Assembly (NCBI RefSeq): GCF_000738775.1
Contig: NZ_JPOC01000020.1
Coordinates: 168,040-232,039 of the forward strand
Source of the DNA: Prescottella defluvii
GTDB lineage: Bacteria > Actinomycetota > Actinomycetes > Mycobacteriales > Mycobacteriaceae
DNA: 64,000 bases
Direction of reading: 5' to 3'
The notes under the pieces were generated by a model. The model saw only the letters and a program-made list of their open reading frames with translations. It ran no database searches and was not told the origin of the DNA. The position numbers and the translations under genes were made by a program. Of this stretch, positions 43,810 to 51,632 are shown piece by piece. How positions within the stretch are numbered: position 1 is the stretch's first letter; each line of letters begins with the position of its first letter.

Positions 43810-44247
43810 TCAGGCGTCGAGCAGGACGGTGACGGGTCCGTCGTTGACGAGGCTGACTCGCATGTCTGCGCCGAACCGGCCGGCCTCGACGGTTGCCCCC
43901 AGTTCCCGGAGTGCGGCGGCGAAGGCATCGACGAGGGGTTCGGCCACGGCGCGCGGCGCGGCCGGTGACCACGACGGTCGGCGACTCCGGCGGGTGTCGG
44001 CCATGAGGGTGAACTGGCTGACGACGAGGATCGGTGCGTCGACGTCGGACGCGGAGTTCTCGTCGTCGAGGATGCGCAGTCTCCACACGCGTCGCGCGAG
44101 GTTCGACGCCGCGGTGGGGTCGTCGTCGTGTCCGACGCCGAGCAGGACGAGTAGCCCCTGCCCGCCGTCGGCCGGTTCGATCCGGGCGACTTCCTCGCCG
44201 TCGATCTCGACGGCGGCCGAGGTGACGCGTTGGACGAGTGCGCGCAT
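43810..44247 (-). CDS. dtd: D-aminoacyl-tRNA deacylase
   Basis: 145 residues from ATG 44247. [18 protein letters not shown] at the start, the active-site cross-subunit motif SQFTLMADT (about residues 78-86) and [10 protein letters not shown] at the end identify Dtd, which removes D-amino acids mischarged to tRNA. It lies on the - strand between map and infA and splits the superoperon into two transcription units. Confidence 0.95.
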   Translation of the reverse strand: MRALVQRVTSAAVEIDGEEVARIEPADGGQGLLVLLGVGHDDDPTAASNLARRVWRLRILDDENSASDVDAPILVVSQFTLMADTRRSRRPSWSPAAPRAVAEPLVDAFAAALRELGATVEAGRFGADMRVSLVNDGPVTVLLDA

Positions 44248-44321
44248 GAGCGGTGCGGATCCCTTCTCGAAGGATTGGGGGAGCGGTTCCCGGTGGAGTC
44301 TGCGGCGACTCGAGGACCCAT

Positions 44322-44350
44322 TTGGCCTGGTTGGGAAATGCCGGTAAGAT
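44322..44350 (+). promoter_or_regulatory. Candidate promoter of the infA-alpha operon
   Basis: TTGGCC (44322-44327), 17 bp, TAAGAT (44345-44350). It lies about 155 bp upstream of infA and just beyond the dtd start, facing away from dtd. The remaining leader (44351-44505) shows no other clear feature. Confidence 0.5.
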
Positions 44351-44505
44351 GGATCAACGGTGCGCCCTGCGTATCGGTTGACTGGCTGTCCGGCCTCGTG
44401 TCGGGAAGCGATCGTCGACCGGTAATGCCTGCGGGGTCGCCCTGTAGCGGATACCGGTGACGGTAGCCGATGCATCCAAACGCCACTCAACGGATCGCGG
44501 AGGAT

Positions 44506-44727
44506 ATGGCTAAGAAGGACGGGGCCATCGAGGTCGAGGGACGAGTTGTCGAGCCGCTGCCCAATGCGATGTTCCGCATTGAGCTGGAGAACGGCCACAA
44601 GGTCCTCGCACACATCAGCGGCAAGATGCGGCAGCACTACATTCGCATCCTTCCCGAGGACCGCGTGGTCGTGGAGCTGTCGCCCTACGACCTGTCGCGT
44701 GGACGCATCGTTTACCGCTACAAGTAA
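44506..44727 (+). CDS. infA: Translation initiation factor IF-1
   Basis: 73 residues from ATG 44506 (GGAGG about five bases upstream); a longer in-frame start at 44470 is less likely. [20 protein letters not shown] and [18 protein letters not shown] show the OB-fold of IF-1, which blocks the A site during initiation. Confidence 0.98.
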
Positions 44728-44731
44728 AAGC

Positions 44732-44757
44732 TTCCCCGGCCACATCCGGCCGGGGAA
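44732..44757 (+). promoter_or_regulatory. First hairpin between infA and rpmJ
   Basis: A perfect 10-bp stem TTCCCCGGCC/GGCCGGGGAA with a six-base loop, four bases after the infA stop; it is followed by AA, not a T-run. Confidence 0.55.
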
Positions 44758-44762
44758 AACTG

Positions 44763-44782
44763 TGTCCGCCGTCCGGCGGACA
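44763..44782 (+). promoter_or_regulatory. Second hairpin between infA and rpmJ
   Basis: TGTCCGCCG/CGGCGGACA with two bases formally unpaired between the arms, five bases after the first hairpin and 23 bases before the rpmJ start. The pair may lower read-through from infA or stabilise the infA message. Confidence 0.5.
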
Positions 44783-44805
44783 GACAACAGGAGATCAGAC
44801 GCAAC

Positions 44806-44919
44806 GTGAAGGTTCAGCCTAGCGTCAAGAAGATCTGCGAGAAGTGCAAGGTGATTCGTCGTAACGGGCGCGTCATGGTGATCTGCGAGAACCTGCGTCA
44901 CAAGCAGCGTCAGGGTTAA
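44806..44919 (+). CDS. rpmJ: 50S ribosomal protein L36
   Basis: 37 residues from GTG 44806. The translation begins [19 protein letters not shown], followed by the second cysteine (VICEN) and the zinc-ligand histidine near the end (LRHKQRQG). This is the zinc-ribbon form. Its place after infA is the usual one. Confidence 0.97.
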   Translation: MKVQPSVKKICEKCKVIRRNGRVMVICENLRHKQRQG

Positions 44920-45035
44920 TCCCAGCAGTACACGCTCTCTTCGAGATCTGCTTGGCAACAAGCGCAAAGAAGACCTCTCAGCACCAACCGCAACCCGGGC
45001 CCAGGGAGAAATCCCGAAGGCAGGTGGCGGTCGAC

Positions 45036-45055
45036 CCCCGGCACGGAGGCCGGGG
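45036..45055 (+). promoter_or_regulatory. Hairpin in the rpmJ-rpsM gap
   Basis: CCCCGGC/GCCGGGG with a six-base loop, 80 bp before rpsM. The 215-bp gap (44920-45134) is long for this operon; in E. coli the message before rpsM is where S4 represses the alpha operon. No other feature is seen in the gap. Confidence 0.4.
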
Positions 45056-45134
45056 CCCCACTGCGATTCGAACGCAGAGTCTTACGCAGGGGACGGACTG
45101 GGAGCAGACCTCCGCACACCGATAGGAATGCCAC

Positions 45135-45503
45135 ATGGCACGTCTCGCAGGTGTTGATCTTCCTCGCGAAAAGCGCATGGAGATCGCACTGACCTACATC
45201 TACGGCATCGGCCGTACCACCTCCCAGGCGATCCTGGCTGCCACGGGTGTCAACCCGGACCTGCGCAGCAAGGATCTGACCGACGAGGACCTCGCCAAGC
45301 TCCGCGAGTACATCGAGGAGTCGGTGAAGGTGGAGGGTGACCTGCGCCGCGAGGTGCAGGCCGACATCCGTCGCAAGATCGAGATCGGCTGCTACCAGGG
45401 CCTGCGCCACCGTCGTGGTCTGCCCGTGCGTGGACAGCGCACCAAGACCAACGCTCGCACCCGTAAGGGTCCGAAGCGCACCGTCGCAGGAAAGAAGAAG
45501 TAA
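45135..45503 (+). CDS. rpsM: 30S ribosomal protein S13
   Basis: 122 residues. [20 protein letters not shown] at the start, the helix-two-turn-helix [11 protein letters not shown] and [19 protein letters not shown] at the end. It contacts P-site tRNA and L5/L31 across the subunit interface. The stop shares a base with rpsK. Confidence 0.98.
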   Translation: MARLAGVDLPREKRMEIALTYIYGIGRTTSQAILAATGVNPDLRSKDLTDEDLAKLREYIEESVKVEGDLRREVQADIRRKIEIGCYQGLRHRRGLPVRGQRTKTNARTRKGPKRTVAGKKK

Positions 45504-45916
45504 TGCCCCCCAAGTCACGTAGCACCGGTCCGAAGAAGACCCAGAAGGCGCGTCGCAGGGACAAGAAGAACGTCCCGCACGGTGCCGCTCACATCAAGAG
45601 CACCTTCAACAACACGATCGTGTCGATCACCGACCCGGCCGGCAACGTCATCTCCTGGGCGTCGTCGGGCCACGTGGGCTTCAAGGGCTCGCGTAAGTCG
45701 ACGCCGTTCGCTGCTCAGCTCGCTGCTGAGAACGCTGCCCGCAAGGCGCAGGAGCACGGCGTGAAGAAGGTCGACGTTTTCGTCAAGGGTCCGGGTTCGG
45801 GCCGCGAGACGGCGATCCGCTCGCTGCAGGCTGCAGGCCTCGAGGTCGGCACCATCTCCGATGTCACCCCCCAGCCGCACAACGGCTGCCGTCCGCCCAA
45901 GCGGCGTCGGGTTTAA
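45503..45916 (+). CDS. rpsK: 30S ribosomal protein S11
   Basis: 137 residues. [20 protein letters not shown] and [16 protein letters not shown] are diagnostic. S11 sits on the platform near the E site. One-base overlap with rpsM. Confidence 0.98.
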   Translation: MPPKSRSTGPKKTQKARRRDKKNVPHGAAHIKSTFNNTIVSITDPAGNVISWASSGHVGFKGSRKSTPFAAQLAAENAARKAQEHGVKKVDVFVKGPGSGRETAIRSLQAAGLEVGTISDVTPQPHNGCRPPKRRRV

Positions 45917-45942
45917 GTAGCGGGAAGGATAGGTAAAAGAAC

Positions 45943-46548
45943 ATGGCACGTTATACCGGACCCATCACCCGCAAGTCGCGTCGTCTGCGCGTCGACCTCG
46001 TCGGAGGCGACCAGGCGTTCGAGCGGCGTCCTTACCCGCCGGGCCAGCACGGCCGCGCGCGCATCAAGGAGAGCGAGTACCTGCTCCAGCTGCAGGAGAA
46101 GCAGAAGGCTCGCTTCACCTACGGCGTCATGGAGAAGCAGTTCCGTCGCTACTACCAGGAGGCGGTCAACCGTCCCGGTAAGACCGGTGAGAACCTGCTC
46201 CAGATCCTGGAGTCGCGTCTCGACAACGTCGTGTACCGCGCAGGCCTCGCTCGCACCCGCCGTCAGGCGCGTCAGCTGGTCACGCACGGTCACCTTCTCG
46301 TGAACAACAAGAAGGTCGACATCCCCAGCTACCGCGTCTCGCAGTACGACATCATCGATGTCCGCGAGAAGTCGCTGGCGACGCTGCCCTTCCAGATCGC
46401 CCGCGAGACCCAGGGCGACCGCCCGATCCCGGGTTGGCTGCAGGTGGTCGGTGGACGTCTTCGCATCCTGGTGCACCAGCTCCCCGAGCGTGCGCAGATC
46501 GAGGTTCCGCTGCAGGAACAGCTGATCGTCGAGTTCTACTCGAAGTAA
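45943..46548 (+). CDS. rpsD: 30S ribosomal protein S4
   Basis: 201 residues. The S4 RNA-binding domain is visible as LESRLDNVVYRAGLARTRRQ and HGHLLVNNKKVDIPSY. The zinc-free C- form (no N-terminal cysteines). S4 starts assembly of the small subunit body and represses its operon in other bacteria. A UUCG hairpin follows. Confidence 0.98.
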   Translation: MARYTGPITRKSRRLRVDLVGGDQAFERRPYPPGQHGRARIKESEYLLQLQEKQKARFTYGVMEKQFRRYYQEAVNRPGKTGENLLQILESRLDNVVYRAGLARTRRQARQLVTHGHLLVNNKKVDIPSYRVSQYDIIDVREKSLATLPFQIARETQGDRPIPGWLQVVGGRLRILVHQLPERAQIEVPLQEQLIVEFYSK

Positions 46549-46560
46549 GGCGTGATGCCT

Positions 46561-46588
46561 GTGAGTGGCTGGTTCGCCGGCCACTCAC
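46561..46588 (+). promoter_or_regulatory. UUCG-capped hairpin between rpsD and rpoA
   Basis: GTGAGTGGCTGG pairs with CCGGCCACTCAC (one G-U wobble in 12 pairs) and closes on a TTCG tetraloop. It starts 13 bases after the rpsD stop and ends 62 bases before rpoA, with no T-run. Probably an attenuator, or a 3' stabiliser that separates S4 and RNA polymerase alpha levels. Confidence 0.6.
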
Positions 46589-46650
46589 AGGCCCCAGGCC
46601 TTTCCCATCGTGGGCGTCAAATAGCGGACGCCCGTACAGGAGGAAATCCA

Positions 46651-47715
46651 ATGCTCATTTCTCAGCGACCCACGCTGACCGAAGAGGTCATCGCTGAAAA
46701 CCGCTCGAAGTTCGTCATCGAGCCCCTCGAGCCTGGCTTCGGGTACACCCTCGGCAATTCGCTGCGCCGCACCCTGCTGTCGTCGATCCCCGGCGCTGCT
46801 GTCACCAGCATCCGTATCGACGGCGTCCTGCACGAGTTCACCACCGTCCCCGGTGTGAAGGAGGATGTCACCGACATCATCCTGAACCTCAAGGGCCTGG
46901 TCGTGAGCTCCGAAGAGGACGAGCCGGTCACCATGTACGTCCGCAAGCAGGGCCCCGGTGCCGTGACTGCAGGCGACATCGTTCCGCCGGCAGGTGTCAC
47001 GGTCAACAACCCGGATCTGCACATCGCCACCCTGAACGACAAGGGAAAGCTGGAGATCGAGCTCGTCGTCGAGCGCGGTCGCGGCTATGTCCCCGCCGTC
47101 CAGAACAAGGCGTCCGGTGCCGAGATCGGCCGTATCCCGGTCGACTCGATCTACTCGCCGGTGCTCAAGGTCACCTACAAGGTGGAAGCGACTCGCGTCG
47201 AGCAGCGCACCGACTTCGATCGGTTGATTCTCGACGTCGAGACCAAGAATTCCATCACCGCTCGGGACGCGCTCGCTTCTGCGGGCAAGACCCTGGTTGA
47301 GCTCTTCGGCCTGGCCCGTGAGCTGAACGTCGAAGCAGAAGGCATCGAGATCGGACCCTCGCCCGCCGAGGCCGATCACATCGCTTCCTTCGGACTCCCC
47401 ATCGAGGATCTGGACCTGACGGTCCGTTCCTACAACTGCCTCAAGCGCGAGGGTGTTCACACCGTCGGCGAGCTGGTTGGTCGTACCGAGTCCGATCTGC
47501 TGGACATCCGCAATTTCGGACAGAAGTCCATCGACGAGGTGAAGGTCAAGCTCCATTCGCTCGGCCTCGCACTCAAGGACAGCCCTGCGTCCTTCGACCC
47601 CACCACGGTTGCCGGTTACGACGCCGCCACCGGAACGTGGAGCGACACGGATGCCGGTTCCTTCAGCGACGCTGACGGGGCCGAGCAGGACTACGCCGAG
47701 ACCGAACAGCTTTAA
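46651..47715 (+). CDS. rpoA: DNA-directed RNA polymerase subunit alpha
   Basis: 354 residues from ATG 46651 (AGGAGG just upstream); the frame is open upstream, but that part covers the rpsD-rpoA hairpin. The N-terminal assembly domain contains [20 protein letters not shown], and the C-terminal domain (about 255-320) contains [18 protein letters not shown] and [13 protein letters not shown], which bind UP elements and activators. An acidic tail of about 30 residues follows, as in other actinobacteria. Confidence 0.98.
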   Translation: MLISQRPTLTEEVIAENRSKFVIEPLEPGFGYTLGNSLRRTLLSSIPGAAVTSIRIDGVLHEFTTVPGVKEDVTDIILNLKGLVVSSEEDEPVTMYVRKQGPGAVTAGDIVPPAGVTVNNPDLHIATLNDKGKLEIELVVERGRGYVPAVQNKASGAEIGRIPVDSIYSPVLKVTYKVEATRVEQRTDFDRLILDVETKNSITARDALASAGKTLVELFGLARELNVEAEGIEIGPSPAEADHIASFGLPIEDLDLTVRSYNCLKREGVHTVGELVGRTESDLLDIRNFGQKSIDEVKVKLHSLGLALKDSPASFDPTTVAGYDAATGTWSDTDAGSFSDADGAEQDYAETEQL

Positions 47716-47724
47716 CCCGTAGCC

Positions 47725-47750
47725 CCCGGCACATGGGCAAATGTGCTGGG
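47725..47750 (+). promoter_or_regulatory. Hairpin between rpoA and rplQ
   Basis: CCCGGCACAT pairs with ATGTGCTGGG (one wobble pair) around a six-base loop, ten bases after the rpoA stop and 20 bases before the rplQ ATG, so it could also mask the AGAGGAG ribosome-binding site region. Confidence 0.5.
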
Positions 47751-47770
47751 CGAGCCCTAGAGGAGCTTCA

Positions 47771-48316
47771 ATGCCCAAGCCCAAGAAGGGTGCCCGCTTC
47801 GGCGGGTCGGCGTCGCACCAGAAGGCGATCTTCGCGAATCTCGCGACCGCTCTCTTCGAGCACGGCCGAATCACCACCACGGAAGCCAAGGCCAAGGCCC
47901 TGCGTCCGTACGCCGAGAAGCTCGTGACCAAGGCCAAGGGTGGAACCCTGGCCGACCGCCGCGAGGTTCTCAAGGTCATCCGCAACAAGGACGTCGTGCA
48001 CGCCCTGTTCGCGGAGATCGGCCCGTTCTACGCCGACCGCGATGGCGGTTACACCCGCATCATCAAGACCATTCCCCGCAAGGGCGACAACGCTCCGATG
48101 GCCATCATCGAGCTCGTCCAGGAGAAGACGGTCACCTCCGAGGCCGACCGCGCTCGTCGCGTCGCGGCTTCGCAGGCCCCGGCTGAGGAGAACGTGGTGG
48201 AGGCCGTCGAGGCCGACGCCACCGACGCCGAGGTCGATAACGCTGACGCTGTGATCGAGGCCGTCGAAGACGAGACCGCGACCGCAGCCGACGCCGACGA
48301 GGCCAAGAAGGACTAG
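47771..48316 (+). CDS. rplQ: 50S ribosomal protein L17
   Basis: 181 residues from ATG 47771. [20 protein letters not shown] and [17 protein letters not shown] are typical. The last 60 residues are an acidic Ala/Glu/Asp-rich tail, longer than in E. coli (127 residues) but common in actinobacteria. L17 lies near the tunnel exit. Confidence 0.98.
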   Translation: MPKPKKGARFGGSASHQKAIFANLATALFEHGRITTTEAKAKALRPYAEKLVTKAKGGTLADRREVLKVIRNKDVVHALFAEIGPFYADRDGGYTRIIKTIPRKGDNAPMAIIELVQEKTVTSEADRARRVAASQAPAEENVVEAVEADATDAEVDNADAVIEAVEDETATAADADEAKKD

Positions 48317-48321
48317 TCCAC

Positions 48322-49245
48322 TTGGTTTCGGCATCTGCCGCATCGAACGAACCCGCCGCTCCCTCCGGGGACGGCGGGTTCGTTCGCTTGCGGCTCGACA
48401 TCTCGTACGACGGAACCGACTTCTCCGGGTGGGCACGTCAGCCCGGTCGCCGCACGGTGTGCGGTGAGATCGAGGAGAAGCTGAGTGCGATCGTGCGCAC
48501 ACCGGTGTTGCTGACGGTCGCCGGTCGTACCGACGCCGGGGTACATGCGAGCGGGCAGGTCGCGCACGTCGACGTCCCGGCCGACATGATCCCGGACGAT
48601 CCGTCCCGGATGGTTCGACGGCTGGCACGGTTCCTGCCCAAGGACGTTCGGGTGAAGGCGGTCTCGTTCGCGCCCGAACATTTCGATGCCCGGTTCTCTG
48701 CGATCCGCCGGCACTACGAGTACAGATTGACGACGGCGCCGTACGGTGCGGAGCCGCTGCGGGCCCGGGACACGGTCGCGTGGCCCAAGGACGTGGACGT
48801 GGACGCGATGCGGGAGGCGTCGGCGCGACTGCTGGGCCTGCACGACTTCGCCGCGTTCTGCAAGCGCCGCGAGGGCGCGACGACGGTGCGTGAGTTGCAG
48901 CGCTTCGACTGGGCTGTGTCCGATGGCCGCTCCGCGGGCTCCGCTCCCGAGTCGGGCCACGAGCTCACCGCGTTCGTCAGCGCCGACGCGTTCTGCTGGT
49001 CGATGGTGCGCAGCCTCGTCGGTGCCGCGCTGGCGGTCGGTGAGGGTCGGCGCACGGTCGACTGGATGGCCGGCCTGCTGTCCGAGCGTGAACGCGCCAG
49101 CGCGGTGGCCGTCGCTCCGGCGCACGGGCTTTCGCTGGTGCGGGTCGACTATCCCGCGGACCAGGATCTGGCGGCCCGCAACGAGGCCACCCGGGAGATG
49201 CGCACGGCGATCGAGCCGGGTGGCGCCGGTTGCTGCGGCGGTTGA
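48322..49245 (+). CDS. truA: tRNA pseudouridine synthase A
   Basis: 307 residues from TTG 48322 (GAAGGA about 9 bases upstream); a TTG at 48388 just after a hairpin is the alternative. [20 protein letters not shown], the catalytic aspartate in [16 protein letters not shown] and [12 protein letters not shown] are the TruA motifs. It modifies U38-U40 of the tRNA anticodon arm. A loop after FDWAVSDG contains an extra Ser/Gly/Pro-rich stretch encoded by GC repeats. Converges on the acyl-CoA dehydrogenase, 3 bp between stops. Confidence 0.96.
   Translation: MVSASAASNEPAAPSGDGGFVRLRLDISYDGTDFSGWARQPGRRTVCGEIEEKLSAIVRTPVLLTVAGRTDAGVHASGQVAHVDVPADMIPDDPSRMVRRLARFLPKDVRVKAVSFAPEHFDARFSAIRRHYEYRLTTAPYGAEPLRARDTVAWPKDVDVDAMREASARLLGLHDFAAFCKRREGATTVRELQRFDWAVSDGRSAGSAPESGHELTAFVSADAFCWSMVRSLVGAALAVGEGRRTVDWMAGLLSERERASAVAVAPAHGLSLVRVDYPADQDLAARNEATREMRTAIEPGGAGCCGG
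48344..48386 (+). terminator. 15-bp hairpin at the rplQ-truA junction
   Basis: A perfect stem (48344-48358 with 48372-48386) with a 13-base loop, 27 bp after the rplQ stop. If truA starts at 48322 the hairpin is inside its coding region; if it starts at 48388 it is intergenic and may reduce read-through. Confidence 0.6.
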
Positions 49246-49248
49246 GGG

Positions 49249-50391
49249 TCAGCCCGCGAGCTGGCGGGCGATGACGAGGCGCTGAATCTGGTTGGTGCCC
49301 TCGAAGATCTGGGTGATCTTGGCTTCGCGCATGTACCGCTCGACGGGGAAGTCCTGCGTGTAGCCGTAGCCGCCGAACACCTGTACGGCATCGGTGGTGA
49401 CCTTCATCGCGGCGTCGGTCGCGACGAGCTTCGCGACGGAGGCGTTGCGGGAGTAGGGCAGGCCGGCGTCGCGGCGTCGGGCGGCATCGATGTAGGTGGC
49501 GCGGGCGGAGTCGACGGCGGCGGCCATGTCGGCGAGGACGAAGCCCAGACCCTGGTGGTCGATGATCCGCTTGCCGAATGCCTTGCGCTCCTTGGCGTAG
49601 GCGACGGCGTCGTCGAGCGCGCCCTGTGCCAGGCCGACGGCGACGGCGGCGATGCCGAGTCGACCGGAGTCGAGGGCGCTGAACGCGATGGGCAGGCCCT
49701 GTCCGGTCTTGCCGATGAGCCGCTCGCCGGGGACGAAGGCGTCGTCGTAGTGTGCGGCGGTGGTCGGGACGGCGCGTAGTCCCATCTTCTCCTCGGGCTT
49801 GCCGAAGCTGAGGCCCTCGGTGTCCTTCGGGACCAGGAAGCACGAGATGCCGCGGGCGCCGTCGTCGCTCGTGCGGGCGAAGAGGGTGTAGAAGTCGGCG
49901 CGACCGCCGTTGGTGATCCATGCCTTGCTGCCGTTGATGCGGAAGCCGCCGTCGACCTCGGTGGCCCGGCACGTCAATGCGGCGGCGTCGGAACCGGCCT
50001 GCGGTTCGGACAGGCTGTAGGCGCCGATGGTCTCGCCGCCGAGCATGTCGGGCAGCCACTGCGCCTTCTGCTCGTCGGTGCCGTGGGTGGCGAGGGCGAA
50101 GCAGGACAGGCTGTGCACGCTGGTGGCGACCGCGACGGCCGCCCAGCGCGCGGCGATCTCCTCGAGCACCTGCAGGTAGACCTCGTACGGCTGGTCGCCG
50201 CCGCCGAACTCCTCGGGGTACGGCAGGCTCAGCAGGCCGGCCCGGCCGAGGGCGGGGAAGACGCCGTCGGGGAACGTCTCGTTCTTCTCGTGGCCGTCGA
50301 CGATCGGTGCCAGCACCTTGTCCGCGACGTCGCGGGTGAGGTCGATCAGATCGTGGGCTTCCTGGGTGGGCAGCAGGCGTTCGACGGGCAC
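49249..50391 (-). CDS. Acyl-CoA dehydrogenase
   Basis: 380 residues from GTG 50391, with AGGAG seven bases upstream; an in-frame start further out would run into the divergent promoter. The ACAD signature YSLSEPQAGSDAAALTCRA is at about 130, the FAD-binding segment QVFGGYGYTQDFPVERYMRE near 335, and the catalytic glutamate is in QIFEGTNQIQR. It oxidises acyl-CoA to enoyl-CoA with FAD and passes electrons to ETF. Chain length cannot be read. Divergent from a TetR gene that probably controls it. Confidence 0.95.
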   Translation of the reverse strand: MPVERLLPTQEAHDLIDLTRDVADKVLAPIVDGHEKNETFPDGVFPALGRAGLLSLPYPEEFGGGDQPYEVYLQVLEEIAARWAAVAVATSVHSLSCFALATHGTDEQKAQWLPDMLGGETIGAYSLSEPQAGSDAAALTCRATEVDGGFRINGSKAWITNGGRADFYTLFARTSDDGARGISCFLVPKDTEGLSFGKPEEKMGLRAVPTTAAHYDDAFVPGERLIGKTGQGLPIAFSALDSGRLGIAAVAVGLAQGALDDAVAYAKERKAFGKRIIDHQGLGFVLADMAAAVDSARATYIDAARRRDAGLPYSRNASVAKLVATDAAMKVTTDAVQVFGGYGYTQDFPVERYMREAKITQIFEGTNQIQRLVIARQLAG

Positions 50392-50427
50392 GGCGTTCTC
50401 CTCGCGAATGTGACGAGCTCGAAAAAT

Positions 50428-50454
50428 AGTACTGATGACGATACTCCAGTACTG
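50428..50454. promoter_or_regulatory. Putative TetR operator, repeated AGTACTG
   Basis: AGTACTG at 50428-50434 and again at 50448-50454, the second being part of the 8-bp palindrome CAGTACTG. They are 20 bp apart, about two helix turns, in the 71 bp between the divergent acyl-CoA dehydrogenase and TetR genes. Confidence 0.55.
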
Positions 50455-50462
50455 TTTTGAGT

Positions 50463-51032
50463 ATGGCAACCCCGGTGAAGATGACGGCCCGACGACTCGC
50501 GCTGTTCGACGCCCTCGTGGACCTCATCCTCGCGGAGGGGTTCGCTCATCTCACCCTCGACGACCTCGCAGCCCGCCTGCACTGCTCCAAGTCCACGCTG
50601 TACCGGCTCGCGGACAGCAAGGAACAGCTGGTGCGGGCCGCCACGGTGCACTTCTTCCGCGGCGCGACCGACCGGGTCGAGGCGAGTCTCGCCGGGGCCG
50701 TAGGCGCCCGCGAACGCATCCGGATGTACCTGGAGGCGGTGGGGGAGCAGTTGCGGCCCGCGTCGGCGCGGTTCATGGAGGATCTCGCCGCGGAATCGGC
50801 GGCGCGCGAGGTGTACGAGCGCAACACCCGGTTCGCCGCCCGGCGGGTCCAGGAACTGATCACCGAGGGCGTCGCCGCCGGTGAACTGCGTGACGCGCAC
50901 GCGGCGTTCGTCGGCGACGTCGCGGCAGCGGTGATGGTGCGGATCCAGCAGCGTCAGGTGTCGGCGTCGACGGGGCTCGACGACGCCCAGGCCTACCAGG
51001 AACTCGCGGTCCTGCTGACCCGCGGACTCTGA
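50463..51032 (+). CDS. TetR-family transcriptional regulator
   Basis: 189 residues from ATG 50463; a TTG two codons upstream is also possible. The helix-turn-helix is at about 30-55 (LTLDDLAARLHCSKSTLYRL), followed by a helical ligand domain with a TetR_C-type ending (VMVRIQQRQ). It is divergent from the acyl-CoA dehydrogenase and likely represses it and itself through the AGTACTG repeats, perhaps in response to an acyl-CoA; the ligand is inferred. Confidence 0.9.
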   Translation: MATPVKMTARRLALFDALVDLILAEGFAHLTLDDLAARLHCSKSTLYRLADSKEQLVRAATVHFFRGATDRVEASLAGAVGARERIRMYLEAVGEQLRPASARFMEDLAAESAAREVYERNTRFAARRVQELITEGVAAGELRDAHAAFVGDVAAAVMVRIQQRQVSASTGLDDAQAYQELAVLLTRGL

Positions 51033-51071
51033 CCGCACGCTCTACGATCGGACCGGAAAGGGGGCGTGCCG

Positions 51072-51629
51072 ATGACCGAACCGGGCCGACCGCTGCGGCT
51101 GGAAGTGATCGTGGGAAGTGTCCGTGCGAAACGGTTCGCGCCGGTGGTCGTGGACTGGGTCGTCGAGCGGGCCCGTCGTCGCGAGGAGTTCGACACCTCG
51201 GTCCTCGACCTGGCAGATTCCCCTCTGCCCCTGGATCTTTCGCCGACGCCGGAGGCCGAGCGGTTCTCCCGACGGATCGGCGACGCCGACGCGTTCGTCG
51301 TGGTGACCAGCGAGTACAACCACGGCTACCCGGCGGCACTCAAGACCGCACTCGACACCGTCAAGTACGAGTGGCGGGCCAAGCCGGTGGCGTTCGTCGC
51401 GTACGGCGGAATGTCGGGTGGGCTGCGCGCGGTGGAGCAACTCCGCCAGGTGGTGGCCGAACTGCAGATGGTGTCGATCCGGGAGACCGTCAGTTTCCAT
51501 CAGGCGCGCAAGCACTTCGACCCGACGGACGGCGCCGCGAACGACGCGGCTGAGCGCATGCTCACGCAGTTGTCGTGGTGGGCCGACGCCCTCCGCTCCC
51601 AGCGGGAACGGCGACCGTATCCGGGCTGA
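51072..51629 (+). CDS. NADPH-dependent FMN reductase family protein
   Basis: 185 residues from ATG 51072, preceded at good spacing by GGAAAGGGGG; a GTG two codons upstream is too close to it. The flavodoxin-like fold shows the phosphate loop GSVRAKRFAP at about 16 and the flavin motif SEYNHGYPAALKTALDTVK at about 80. Such enzymes reduce FMN or quinones with NAD(P)H. It converges on eccE with 3 bp between stops and is probably not part of the ESX locus. Confidence 0.9.
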   Translation: MTEPGRPLRLEVIVGSVRAKRFAPVVVDWVVERARRREEFDTSVLDLADSPLPLDLSPTPEAERFSRRIGDADAFVVVTSEYNHGYPAALKTALDTVKYEWRAKPVAFVAYGGMSGGLRAVEQLRQVVAELQMVSIRETVSFHQARKHFDPTDGAANDAAERMLTQLSWWADALRSQRERRPYPG

Positions 51630-51632
51630 CGG

